Origin: Brucepastera parasyntrophica | Lineage (GTDB): Bacteria > Spirochaetota > Spirochaetia > Treponematales > Treponemataceae | Direction: 5' to 3' | Length of the DNA stretch: 64,000 nt | Assembly: GCF_022376835.1 (NCBI RefSeq) | Contig: NZ_CP084606.1 | Location: 2,778,739-2,842,738 of the forward strand | Shown here: positions 55,670-64,000 of the stretch, piece by piece | Layout of the letters: each line of letters opens with the position of its first letter | Numbering within the stretch: position 1 is the first letter of the stretch | Notes under the pieces: generated by a model | Seen by the model: only the letters and a program-made list of their open reading frames with translations | Database searches by the model: none | Told to the model about the DNA's origin: nothing | Position numbers and translations under genes: made by a program

Positions 55670-56862
55670 ATGAACAGCTTATATTCAATTATTACCGTCC
55701 GCGCCCCGTTGTTGAAACGGATAGGTATTATGCTGGCCGTCCTGTGCCTTATGCATGCCCTTCCTGCCCAGAGTTTTGATTTTACGCCGGTAAAACCCCA
55801 GGTAAATTCGGCGCGGATGGCCGGTTTCGGCGGTCCCTATGCCGCGCTTGAGGCGGGTTTCGATACTCTTCTGACAAATCCTGCCGCTTTCGCGTATGTT
55901 TCAGAGAAATGGTCGATCGCGCGTATCTCCGCAAATGTATCGGGTCCCCTGTTTGATCTCGCCTCGCTGATGGATTCTGATGATCTGGCAAATTCCATTC
56001 TCGATCTGACAAGAAAGAATAACGGGATATATCTCGGACTTGATATGACAGGCCCCTTGCCTTCGGAAAAGTGGACAAGAACTTCGGTTTTGGTATTTTT
56101 AACAGGACCGTGGTTGTAGGCAATGTTCCTTCGCTCAACTGGGTGACCGCATATGCCGGAGAAGAACTGCTGCTGGTCGGAGGTTACGGTCTCAAGGTAT
56201 TTGAAACCGATTTTCACTCTCTTTCAGTCGGACTTCAGCTGAAGGGTTTTTTCCAGCTTTTCCTTATTGAATCCGGGACTTCGCTCAATATTCTGAATAA
56301 ATTCATTGATTTTGATTTTGGGAGTATGTTTGATTCCATTCCGGCTGTCTTTTCAACCGGGTTCGGGCTTGATCTGGGTATCCAGTACCGGTTAAGCAAC
56401 TGGTTTGACGCGGCTATTGTCTGCCGGGACGTTTATACCCCTGTCTTTTCAACGCGCTACGCCTCCGGACAGGAATTTCTGGACGGCAACCGTAATTCCG
56501 ATACTATATATGACACTCTTTCCCCTGATCTGACCGTGGGAGTTGTTTTTACCCTGCCGCTGCCCACCTACTGGACAACCATAACCAAATGGACCTTTAT
56601 GCTGGATTACCGCGATATACTGTTTTTCCTCGAGCCCCTTTACAAAAATCCCATACTGAATCTGGCGGCGGGTACTGAACTCATCCTTCTTGATGTTATA
56701 AGCCTGAGATGCGGTATCAGCGATATGTATTTTGCCGCCGGGGTAGGGCTTAACTTTTCCATTTTCAAACTTGATCTTGCGATGTACGGAAAAGAGCTCG
56801 GCATTGATCCCGGGACCCGGCCGCTCCTGAATATACTGCTTTCGCTTTCATTTGAATACTGA
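55670..56862 (+). CDS. FadL/UPF0164-like outer-membrane protein, second pair (one-base frameshift in the given sequence)
   Basis: The start at 55670 with AGGAAA in front gives a signal peptide (RIGIMLAVLCLMHALPAQS) and the family start NSARMAGFGGPYAALEAGFD. The frame breaks near 56055; one more base in the CCCC run at 56053-56056 restores it, reading DMTGPLAFGKVDKNFGFGIF and on to SLSFEY, 397 residues in all. A terminal aromatic Tyr fits outer-membrane insertion. It is homologous in design to the barrel at 53609-54721. tRNA-Lys follows. Confidence 0.8.
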
Positions 56863-56928
56863 GCTTTCAGTATGCCGGGGAAACAGCCGGGGCTTCTTAT
56901 AAATTATCCGCGGCCGGTTCCTGCGCTA

Positions 56929-56955
56929 TTGACAAAATTTCCCGTATAGTATATT
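56929..56955 (+). promoter_or_regulatory. Promoter of tRNA-Lys
   Basis: TTGACA (56929-56934) and TATATT (56950-56955) have a 15-bp spacer; the tRNA begins 22 bases later. Confidence 0.5.
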
Positions 56956-56976
56956 TTTCTAACACTGTTATTTTCC

Positions 56977-57049
56977 GGGCCACTAGCTCAGTAGGTAGAG
57001 CAACGCCCTTTTAAGGCGTGGGTCGATGGTTCGAATCCATCGTGGCTCA
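56977..57049 (+). tRNA. tRNA-Lys (anticodon TTT)
   Basis: A 73-base cloverleaf: acceptor GGGCCAC/GTGGCTC (one G.T pair) with discriminator A, D-arm with AGCTCAGTAGGTAGAGC, anticodon arm CGCCC-TTTTAA-GGCG with TTT, and T-arm GATGG-TTCGAAT-CCATC. CCA is not encoded. A promoter and terminator flank it, so it is its own unit. Confidence 0.96.
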
Positions 57050-57057
57050 AAACCGGT

Positions 57058-57092
57058 ATATCCTGTAATATTTATTGCAGGATATTTTTTTC
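57058..57092 (+). terminator. Rho-independent terminator of tRNA-Lys
   Basis: The stem ATATCCTG (57058-57065) pairs with CAGGATAT (57078-57085), extended inwards by further A/T pairs, and is followed by TTTTTTTC. Confidence 0.8.
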
Positions 57093-57283
57093 TTTAAAAC
57101 CCTGCCCTGTATATTTTCGCGGCCGGCAGGAATGTCCGCAGCGCAGAGGAAAATATAAAAAAGTTTTGAATGGGATGGCCTCATACCGGAAACTGTATCG
57201 CATGGACCTGACGGAATGCCGCCTTTCCCGCCGGACAGACGCTTAATATTTTCGGTGAAGTATCCGTAAAATTCCTGCGGTTA

Positions 57284-57586
57284 TCAGACTGTCATCTTGC
57301 TCTTCATTGAAGACAGACTCATTCCTTCTTCCTGCTGGACAAAAAACGCGCAGTTTTCCCTGTCCTGCTCAAAAATTTCAGCAAGGATTTCCTTTTGGGT
57401 AATCAGGTCTTCGGCGTTCCAGAAATCATTGTAGCACTTCAGGATTCCAGGCGTTTTTCCAGTCCGCGCGAAATTCAGGTTCCGTGAAAGAATAAACCGT
57501 TCTTTTTTTGAAAGCTGTGCACAGATAAAGCCGTTAAAAATGCGGGCTTCCCAGGTGAAAAAGTGGCAGTGAAAGCATTGTTTCAT
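57284..57586 (-). CDS. Small Cys-containing protein of unknown function
   Basis: The 100-residue protein starts at the ATG at 57586 (AAGGA in front) with KQCFHCHFFTWEAR, a possible Cys-x2-Cys metal site, followed by FICAQ and LKCYNDFW. The rest is helical and acidic (ITQKEILAEIFEQDRENC). There is no signal peptide. I do not recognise the family. It stands alone between tRNA-Lys and pta. Confidence 0.55.
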   Translation of the reverse strand: MKQCFHCHFFTWEARIFNGFICAQLSKKERFILSRNLNFARTGKTPGILKCYNDFWNAEDLITQKEILAEIFEQDRENCAFFVQQEEGMSLSSMKSKMTV

Positions 57587-57992
57587 ACAAAAGTCCTTAC
57601 AAATTCTGTTTTTTAAAGTTTTTGCTTACAAGGACTTTCGATGCTGAAACTTACATTATACTTAGTTTTTTCTTATTTAATTATCGGCAGTTTTCTGTCT
57701 GACTGAATAGCGCAGTACAGGGCAAAAAAAATACGCCTGCTGTCCTGAACCCTCAATTTCCAGACTGGCACCAGTATAGCATGTTTTTTTTATTTTGGCA
57801 AAAAAAGAAAAAATTTATTTTGTACTCCCTTACCTGATAAGCGCTTACAACCGGAATTGATGTCAATCCTGATGAATACGGGAATACAAACCGGAAAGAG
57901 TATGGTATACTGTTCCCGAAAAGTTTCAGTTATATAATTTTCGGTGCTGCCGGAGTAATATTTTTCAGGGCGAACCTAAAAGGAGTATATCT
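57587..57992. other. Intergenic region upstream of pta with a cre-like palindrome
   Basis: This 406-bp space holds no gene I can support. GAAACTTACATTA at 57646-57658 matches the end of stem 2 and linker of repeat family 2 and may be a remnant. The perfect palindrome TAAGCGCTTA (57838-57847) sits in TGTAAGCGCTTATC on the minus strand, 12 of 14 positions of the Gram-positive cre site. An extended -10, TGGTATACT, ends at 57911, about 80 bases before pta. Confidence 0.4.
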
Positions 57993-58997
57993 ATGGATTT
58001 TATTGATCTTATGAAGAAAAAGGCCGTTGAATACGGAAACAGGCTGGTTTTGCCGGAAGGGACCGAGCCGCGTACAATACAGGCCGCGCGCATTATACTT
58101 GATGAAAAACTGGCGTCGGAAGTTACCCTCCTCGGTGATGAATCTTCCGTAAGGAAGGCCGCAGAAGGAACAGGGACCAGCCTTGAGGGAATCGCAATTG
58201 TAAATCCGCAGAACTCCGGATGGCTCGATGAATTTGCTGAAGCCTATTATGAAAAACGGAAGGCAAAAGGCCTTTCCCCGGAACAGGCCCGGACTGATAT
58301 TCAGGGAACATTGCGTTTCGGCGCCATGATGGTGAGCAGGGGCTTTGCCGATTCAATGGTCGCCGGCGCTGAAAATACCACGGCCGATGTTCTCCGGGCC
58401 GGTCTTACCGTAATCGGGACGACACCCGGAATGAAAACGGCCTCCTCCTGTTTTGTCATGCAAATGAAAGACCACGCATGGGGATCGGACGGGCTTATGA
58501 TTTTTTCAGACTGCGCCGTTATTCCCACCCCGACCTCCGAACAGCTTGCTGATATTGCCGTTTCGGCCGCGAAGAGCTGCCGCGATATGATTTCAGCGGA
58601 GCCCGTCGTTGCCTTTTTGTCCTTTTCAACAAAGGGTTCGGGCGGGAGCGACCCCAATGTTGTAAGGGTCCAGGACGCGGTCAGCCTGCTTAAGTCACAG
58701 AACCCGGATTTTATCTTTGACGGTGAACTCCAGGCTGACGCTGCTCTCGTTCCTTCGGTGACCCGGACAAAAGCGCCGGAGAGTCCCGTTACCGGAAAGG
58801 TCAACACCCTGGTATTTCCTGACCTCGGGTCAGGTAATATAGGATACAAGCTTGTCCAGAGGCTTGCGGACGCGAACGCCTTCGGACCCTTCCTTCAGGG
58901 ATTTGCGAAACCCATTTCAGATCTGTCCAGAGGCGCTTCGGTTGAAGATATTGTAATAACCTCGGCGGTTACTCTGGTCCAGGCGGGAAAAAAGTAA
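57993..58997 (+). CDS. pta: Phosphate acetyltransferase
   Basis: The ATG at 57993 follows AAAAGGAG. The 334-residue short-form Pta starts MDFIDLMKKKAVEYGNRLVL and carries PEGTEPRTIQAARIIL, GAMMVSRGFADSMVAGAENT, SFSTKGSGGSDPNVVRVQDA and VFPDLGSGNIGYKLVQRLA, the conserved substrate and CoA-site segments. It interconverts acetyl-CoA and acetyl phosphate for ATP formation with acetate kinase. A terminator follows. No ackA is adjacent. Confidence 0.96.
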   Translation: MDFIDLMKKKAVEYGNRLVLPEGTEPRTIQAARIILDEKLASEVTLLGDESSVRKAAEGTGTSLEGIAIVNPQNSGWLDEFAEAYYEKRKAKGLSPEQARTDIQGTLRFGAMMVSRGFADSMVAGAENTTADVLRAGLTVIGTTPGMKTASSCFVMQMKDHAWGSDGLMIFSDCAVIPTPTSEQLADIAVSAAKSCRDMISAEPVVAFLSFSTKGSGGSDPNVVRVQDAVSLLKSQNPDFIFDGELQADAALVPSVTRTKAPESPVTGKVNTLVFPDLGSGNIGYKLVQRLADANAFGPFLQGFAKPISDLSRGASVEDIVITSAVTLVQAGKK

Positions 58998-59042
58998 GCG
59001 CAGATGGCTGCCGAATGCGGCCCTTTTTCAGGATTCACACTG

Positions 59043-59085
59043 GCGTGCCGGAGAAAAAAATAATTCCGGCGCGCTTTGTTTTTTC
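59043..59085 (+). terminator. Rho-independent terminator of pta
   Basis: A 10-bp stem, GCGTGCCGGA (59043-59052) with TCCGGCGCGC (59065-59074, one T.G pair), is followed by TTTGTTTTTTC. Confidence 0.75.
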
Positions 59086-59739
59086 AGCGGGTTGGTGCGA
59101 TCACATGGTTTCCGTAATAATGGGACCCCGCGATTTCATGAATTACTGTGCGGATAAGTCCCGCTGTTCCGGCAGGATTTTTTCACTGTAACGCTTTCTC
59201 AGGACACGGCAGCCGCGCGCCGTTTTCGCCTTGTCCGGCTCAGGAATACGGCGAACGTATATGGTCCGGCCGGAATGTTTTTTTACACATAGTATTGTGC
59301 AAGATAATTGCCGCTGTATTTATTTACGAAGGGGCTTTTCAGAATACGGGATATACGCCCGCTTTATCTTATATGTTTCCGGTTCTGCCGGAAATCTGCC
59401 GGGCCGCTTTACACACAGGTATGTGTGAATATTCTGAACTTTTACAACAGTTTGTGTAAGTTTGACCGGAGTTTTTTTTGCGCAGGGCCCGGACTTACAG
59501 GAAGCCTTCGGAAATTATATGTATCACCGGTTAGAGACCCTTTTCCGTCTGAATAGTTCCCCGGCCAGGAAACGCGTTCTGTCCCTGCCGTACAAATCTA
59601 TTGCGGATTGCCGTTCTACAGGTAATGGTCCCGGCCGCCCGCCGCTTCCTGGTTTTCAAAAATCGGTAAAAAGTCCCCTGACAATATGTTAAATTTTGAT
59701 GAGATTAGACAATAATATAGTTGATCTCAGGAAAAAGCA
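59086..59739. other. Gene-poor stretch without a recognised feature
   Basis: About 650 bp past the pta terminator hold only short, overlapping frames on the plus strand (60-100 codons) with no ribosome binding site or familiar motifs. I looked for RNase P, tmRNA, SRP and 6S landmarks and saw none. Weak palindromes such as CACACAGGTATGTGTG (59415-59430) occur. It may be a decayed gene or an unknown RNA. Confidence 0.4.
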
Positions 59740-59768
59740 TTGTAAAATCAGGGCCGCTGTGCTAGAAT
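59740..59768 (+). promoter_or_regulatory. Distal promoter upstream of the cyclase gene
   Basis: TTGTAA (59740-59745) and TAGAAT (59763-59768) with a 17-bp spacer and TGTGC before the -10 element. It would give a leader of about 200 bases. Confidence 0.45.
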
Positions 59769-59859
59769 ATATTGTGAATGATGCTATCCTGCGCGTTTTT
59801 TTGTGATTTTCACCGGGATTTTTTTCCGGCCTGCTGTTCAGACCGCGCGAAAGCTAATT

Positions 59860-59887
59860 TTGTTTCAAAGTATACTATATATATAAT
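59860..59887 (+). promoter_or_regulatory. Proximal promoter upstream of the cyclase gene
   Basis: TTGTTT (59860-59865) and TATAAT (59882-59887) with a 16-bp spacer in an A/T-rich stretch; start codon about 90 bases downstream. Confidence 0.4.
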
Positions 59888-59976
59888 ACTAAAGCCTGAA
59901 AAAGCCAAATTTTTTGCCGGGATATGTTTAGGACTGATGTTTTAAATCTGCTCAGGCATAATGTATGGAGAAAAAC

Positions 59977-61859
59977 GTGTCGGAAGAAAGAGATGTTTTA
60001 AAGACAGCGAAAGTGGCTTTCCCCATTGGGGCAAAACTCGTAACAATTATCACCGTTCTTTTGCTTGTGTCCCTGGTAACCATTACCGTACTTGTATCGG
60101 TGATGGTCTCCTCAGATGTGCGCATTACAGCTGAAGACAATAACTTCACGGTTAACAAACGGTCGGGGACCGAGGCTGAAAACAAACTGAATACGGTCAG
60201 GTCAAATGTTTTCCTTCTGCTTGATATGCTCAACGCGGCCGGGTCTTCGGTTTCACTGTCAAGGCAGGCCGCGGCCTTTTTCTTTGAGAGAAACCCCGAC
60301 ATTGCCGCCGTGATTGTGCACGGGGAACAGGAGCTTATCAACAACAGGTTCTTTCTTTCAAATGAGGTTGATACTTCCCGTATCAATGTGTTCCTGAATA
60401 TGGAGTCCGGCGCCGTGCGCCAGGCTGCAGCCGGGGAATCCATGGTTCTGAACGCGGCCCCGGTATTCGGGATTCCGGTTCTTGCCCTTATGTATCCCTG
60501 GCAGGAAAGCGGGCTTGAGCAGACTGTAGTCATCTTCTTTTCTTCGGAGAGCCTTACCGAAACATTCGGTACCGGGGCTAACTCTTCCTTTATGGTTAAC
60601 AGCAGAGGCGACCTTCTGGTCCATGCCGATTTTGATCTGGTGAGGGCGGGAGGCAATATGTCCAGTCTGCCCGTTATCCAGCAGATGAGGGAAAGCGGGG
60701 ACCGGAACCGCCAGCTTATGTATACCGACCGCGACGGGGTCCGCTATTTCAGCGCGTTTTACAAGATTCCGCTCGGGACACCGCGGTCATTACCAATATC
60801 CAGTATGATGTGGTTTTTGAAGGTATCGCGGCAACGACCCGCAGAAATATTTTCCTGACAGCCGCCGTTCTTTTCGCGGCGGTTCTGTTTGTGTGGTTTT
60901 TTTCAAAGACAATCAGCAAGCCGATCCGGCAGCTTGCCGACGCAGCCGGTCGGATAGAGCAGGGCGAATTCGAAATCGATCTGAAGCCGAAGACAAGAGA
61001 CGAACTGGGGCTTCTGACCGAGAGTTTCGTTCACATGGGCAAGGGCCTTGCCGAACGCGAGCGCTTGAAGGATACGTTCGGACGTTTTATCAACAAGGAC
61101 ATTGCGGAAAAGGCCATGAAGGGCGAACTGACCCTCGGAGGCGAAACCAAGCATGTCACTATCTTCTTTTCCGATATCCGTTCCTTTACGGCGATTTCAG
61201 AAAAACTCGAACCTCATGAGGTCGTTGAATTCCTGAATGAGTATATGACCAAGATGGTCAAGTGTGTTAATGACACCAGCGGTGTTGTTGACAAGTTTAT
61301 CGGAGACGCCGTTATGGCAGTCTGGGGCGCTCCTGTTTCTTCCGGTTCTCCGGCGTCGGACGCGCTGAACTGTGTGCGAGCCGCCATGATGATGCGTACC
61401 GCCCTTCTGGAATTCAATAAGGGAAGGGGCGGAGACAAGAAACCCATTATCAAAATTGGCTGCGGCGTCAATACCGGTGACGTGGTCGCAGGCCAGATCG
61501 GATCGAGCGAGCGTATGGAGTATACCGTTATAGGCGACGCCGTAAACCTTGCGTCCCGTACCGAGGCCCTTAACAAACCCATGGGTACGGACATTCTTAT
61601 TACCGAAAATACCTATGATCTGATAAAGGAGCATCTTCTTGTAGAAGAAATGCCTTCCGTTACGGTAAAGGGAAAAGAAAAACCCGTCCGGATGTTTGCC
61701 GTTATAAATATTCCCGCGGCGTCCGACATACCCGGCGCCGGCCCGGAAGGTCCGAAGACAATGGCCGATGTAAGAAATCTTCTGGGTATTCAGGCTCCCG
61801 ATATTAATAAGGTAGATACAGATGCTGAAGAAAAGAAATATAAGATCCAGGGTTCCTGA
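59977..61859 (+). CDS. Membrane-bound class III adenylate cyclase with HAMP domain (one-base frameshift in the given sequence)
   Basis: The GTG at 59977 has GGAG six bases in front; an ATG at 59965 in the same frame has none. The frame breaks near 60776, and one more G in the GGG run at 60775-60777 gives a 627-residue protein. Order: membrane helix (about 15-40), extracytoplasmic sensor (about 45-285), second helix, HAMP (about 310-360), cyclase (about 380-570). Both metal Asp are present (FFSDIRSFT, GDAVMAVWG); VVDKFIGDA supplies the adenine-selecting Lys and VIGDAVNLASR the transition-state Asn and Arg. The FecR-type gene starts inside its last 38 bases. Confidence 0.9.
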
Positions 61860-64000
61860 TGTTCTGGTTATTCTGATCTGTCTTTTCGGAGTCATCCTGA
61901 ATATCAGGCTTTTCTGGAAGGATTTGAACAGGACCATGACCAGACTGAATGAGAAGCCCATTGCCACTATCAGTTTTAAATACAAGTCCGCCCAGCGGAA
62001 ATTTATTGACCGGGTTATATGGGACCGTCTGCAGCAGGAATCTCCCGTGTATAATGGGGACACTATCCGCACGGCTGAACTCTCTGAGGCCACAATAATA
62101 TTTCCTTCGGGGGAGATTATCGAACTGTTTGAAAACAGTCTGGCCCAGATTTTTGTCAGTGATACCGGGGCCTTTATAGACTTCGGGGCAGGAGATATCA
62201 GTGTAAATACCCAGAACGCCAGAGGAACTACTATGGTTCTTTCTTCAGGCGGAAACCGTGTTGAGGTTGCCGCGGGCGGCGTAATAAACGCGGGCAGCGC
62301 TACAGCCGGCGAGGGCGGCGGACAGGAATTCATGCTCCGCGTTCTTGAGGGGACCGCGAACTTTGATTCCGCCGCGGGCAATTACAGCGCTTCGGCCGGG
62401 TCAGTTTTCAATATGACCGGTTCCGGCGAACTCAGGACAGAACCTGCGGTCTCCGTATCATCTCCCCTGCCGGGAACCAGACTCCTGAATAATTCCAGGG
62501 ACCCTATGTCTGTCGACTTTGTCTGGCAGAATGTCAATTTTACCGATGAACGCTATGTCCGTCTTGAAGTTTCTGAAGACCGGAATTTTACCCGCGTTGT
62601 ACAGTCCGTTGATATCAGCGGCGCGCGGACGGCTTCCGTTGATCTGCCTTCGGGCATATTCTGGTGGAGAATGTATCCCATTGAATACGGAGAAGAGGGT
62701 TCCTCTGTCCGTGAAGACCGTTATTTAGCCAATGCCGCTTCAGGGCGTCTTATGATTACCTATGCTCCGGCGCCCCAGCTTATTGCGCCGGCAGTGGATT
62801 ATGAATACAGTTACTGCTCGCGTCTGCCTGCAGTGCGCTTTTTGTGGTCCTCGCTTGATCAGGTTTCTTCCTATCTGCTGGAGGCCGCTGATAATCCCGA
62901 AATGGATAACCCCCTGTTTTCCAGGCGTACCAGGGATATTTCGGCCGTGTATCAGGGACTGGGCGCCGGAACCTGGTACTGGAGAATAACTCCCGTTTAT
63001 TCAGATGAGTACGCGGGGTCGGCCCTTCCGTCGGGTGTGCAGACCTTTGTAATCCGGCAGAGCGGTTCGCTTTACGCGCCCGAGCTTCTTTTGCCCGAGC
63101 CTTCCGGTTTTGTCAATATTGCCCGGAACCGGCGGGATGTGTATTTTTCATGGAAAAACGACACGGAAGCTGTTTCCTATACCATTCAGGTTTCACGGAA
63201 TGAAAATCTTTCTGATCCTGTTTTACAGCAGATCGTGACCGAAAACTGGTTTTCATACAATGCCGACAGGAATATTATACGGGACGGACAGTATTACTGG
63301 GGCGTATATTTAACCGATATGGAAGGTAACCGTTCTCCGGTGTCGGATGTGCGGTCCTTCCTTGCCATGGAAGGCGAGGTTATACACCGGACAATATTTC
63401 CTCCTGATAATTATACCATTGCGGACGCCAGGCTCCCTGATTTGCGCTTTACCTGGCGGACAAACCTTCCTTTCCAGAACAGGTTTCAGGTTTCAAATAC
63501 GCCCGATTTTTCCGTACTGCTTTTTGACGATACGGTGTCTACTTCTTCGGCCCAGGGGCTTCAGCTCCCGCTCGGGGAGTATTACTGGAGGCTGGTCGCG
63601 GTGACCGGTTCCGAATCGGTGAATTTTGTTACGGCGCCCAAACGTTTTGCCACGGTCCCGCCCCTCGCCGCGTCCGAGGGAGGAATGCCCTCTCAGGGAA
63701 TACGGGTAGTCGTGAGGGAAAATGAACCGGTAGAGTTTAACTGGGAACCGGTGCCGCTGGCCGAATATTATCATTTCAAACTCTATTCGGATGAGGACAG
63801 CGACCGTCCGGTATTTGAAAATCCCTATGTTGAGGGTACTTCGCTTGAAGTATCCATGGACGATATGGAAGACGGTATTTATAACTGGAGTATCCAGGCG
63901 TTTACCAATGAGAGTTCCACTTCTTCGCGAAGGAGCGGTTTGCTTGCCAGCTTCCGTTTTTCAATGAAACGGTTACGGCCTGTTGTGCTTGAGTCTCCCG
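61822..64000 (+). CDS. FecR-domain protein with repeated fibronectin-III-like modules (runs off the right edge)
   Basis: The ATG at 61822 overlaps the end of the cyclase gene and the frame is open to the window end (726 codons seen). One N-terminal membrane helix (VLVILICLFGVILNIRLFW) is followed by a FecR domain (about residues 65-190: VYNGDTIRTAELSEATIIFP, ENSLAQIFVSD). About six beta-sandwich modules of 90-100 residues follow, each marked by an aromatic strand: FWWRMYPIEY, WYWRITPVYS, YYWGVYLTDM, YYWRLVAVTG and IYNWSIQAFT. It would be anchored in the inner membrane with a long periplasmic part. Partner to the cyclase by coupling. Confidence 0.85.
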   Translation, partial: MLKKRNIRSRVPDVLVILICLFGVILNIRLFWKDLNRTMTRLNEKPIATISFKYKSAQRKFIDRVIWDRLQQESPVYNGDTIRTAELSEATIIFPSGEIIELFENSLAQIFVSDTGAFIDFGAGDISVNTQNARGTTMVLSSGGNRVEVAAGGVINAGSATAGEGGGQEFMLRVLEGTANFDSAAGNYSASAGSVFNMTGSGELRTEPAVSVSSPLPGTRLLNNSRDPMSVDFVWQNVNFTDERYVRLEVSEDRNFTRVVQSVDISGARTASVDLPSGIFWWRMYPIEYGEEGSSVREDRYLANAASGRLMITYAPAPQLIAPAVDYEYSYCSRLPAVRFLWSSLDQVSSYLLEAADNPEMDNPLFSRRTRDISAVYQGLGAGTWYWRITPVYSDEYAGSALPSGVQTFVIRQSGSLYAPELLLPEPSGFVNIARNRRDVYFSWKNDTEAVSYTIQVSRNENLSDPVLQQIVTENWFSYNADRNIIRDGQYYWGVYLTDMEGNRSPVSDVRSFLAMEGEVIHRTIFPPDNYTIADARLPDLRFTWRTNLPFQNRFQVSNTPDFSVLLFDDTVSTSSAQGLQLPLGEYYWRLVAVTGSESVNFVTAPKRFATVPPLAASEGGMPSQGIRVVVRENEPVEFNWEPVPLAEYYHFKLYSDEDSDRPVFENPYVEGTSLEVSMDDMEDGIYNWSIQAFTNESSTSSRRSGLLASFRFSMKRLRPVVLESP

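Noticed and set aside
59148..59692. Several overlapping short plus-strand frames
   Set aside because: None has a ribosome binding site, signal peptide or family motif.
61197..62381. 394-codon minus-strand frame
   Set aside because: It is antisense to the cyclase and FecR genes, both with strong motifs in the plus frame.

Overview
The window looks like a chromosomal segment of a spirochaete, most likely a Treponema or close relative. This rests on a BpuR-type PUR-domain protein, FadL/UPF0164-like outer-membrane barrels paired with lipoproteins, a bactofilin, several methyl-accepting chemotaxis proteins (MCPs), a class III cyclase followed by a FecR-domain protein, and a single-chain alpha2-type glycyl-tRNA synthetase. 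Base composition is mid-range (about 45-50% GC by eye). One GC-richer block at 18.3-24.2 kb stands out. No phage, IS element, CRISPR array or rRNA was found.

Layout. 0-8 kb: a truncated coiled-coil gene, bpuR, phosphohexomutase, icd, thrE, serS and birA. 8-18 kb: tRNA-Gly, a UPF0316 protein, a FIST sensor plus soluble MCP, trkH/trkA potassium uptake, a membrane MCP followed by a PIN/NYN-type protein, a YhhN protein and a DtxR-type regulator. 18-24 kb: a GC-rich tetR-MATE-ABC-ABC efflux cassette with a long palindromic operator. 24-36 kb: translation genes (fusA, gltX, glyRS, tyrS) with a ROK regulator/aldo-keto reductase pair and nadE. 36-45 kb: a second YhhN protein, a nucleotidyltransferase-like/GNAT pair, a second MATE, a ParB-domain protein with PBP1A, and an envelope operon (membrane protein, LysM-M23 peptidase, secreted PEGA-like protein). 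45-50 kb: a small ferredoxin, a third MCP, an AAA+ ATPase and an unknown gene. 50-57 kb: bactofilin, TPR protein, mtaB, then two lipoprotein/beta-barrel pairs and tRNA-Lys. 57-64 kb: pta, a long gene-poor gap, a membrane adenylate cyclase and an overlapping FecR protein with repeated beta-sandwich modules that runs off the right edge.

Two properties cut across the window. First, at least fifteen one-base deficits, all in short homopolymer runs, break twelve otherwise well-conserved genes. Restoring one base per site gives full-length proteins, so these are probably sequencing or assembly errors and the genes are annotated here as whole. Second, the intergenic spaces hold three families of dispersed, hairpin-rich repeats (five, three and two copies). 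One family shows a compensatory change in a stem, which suggests the RNA or DNA structure is maintained.
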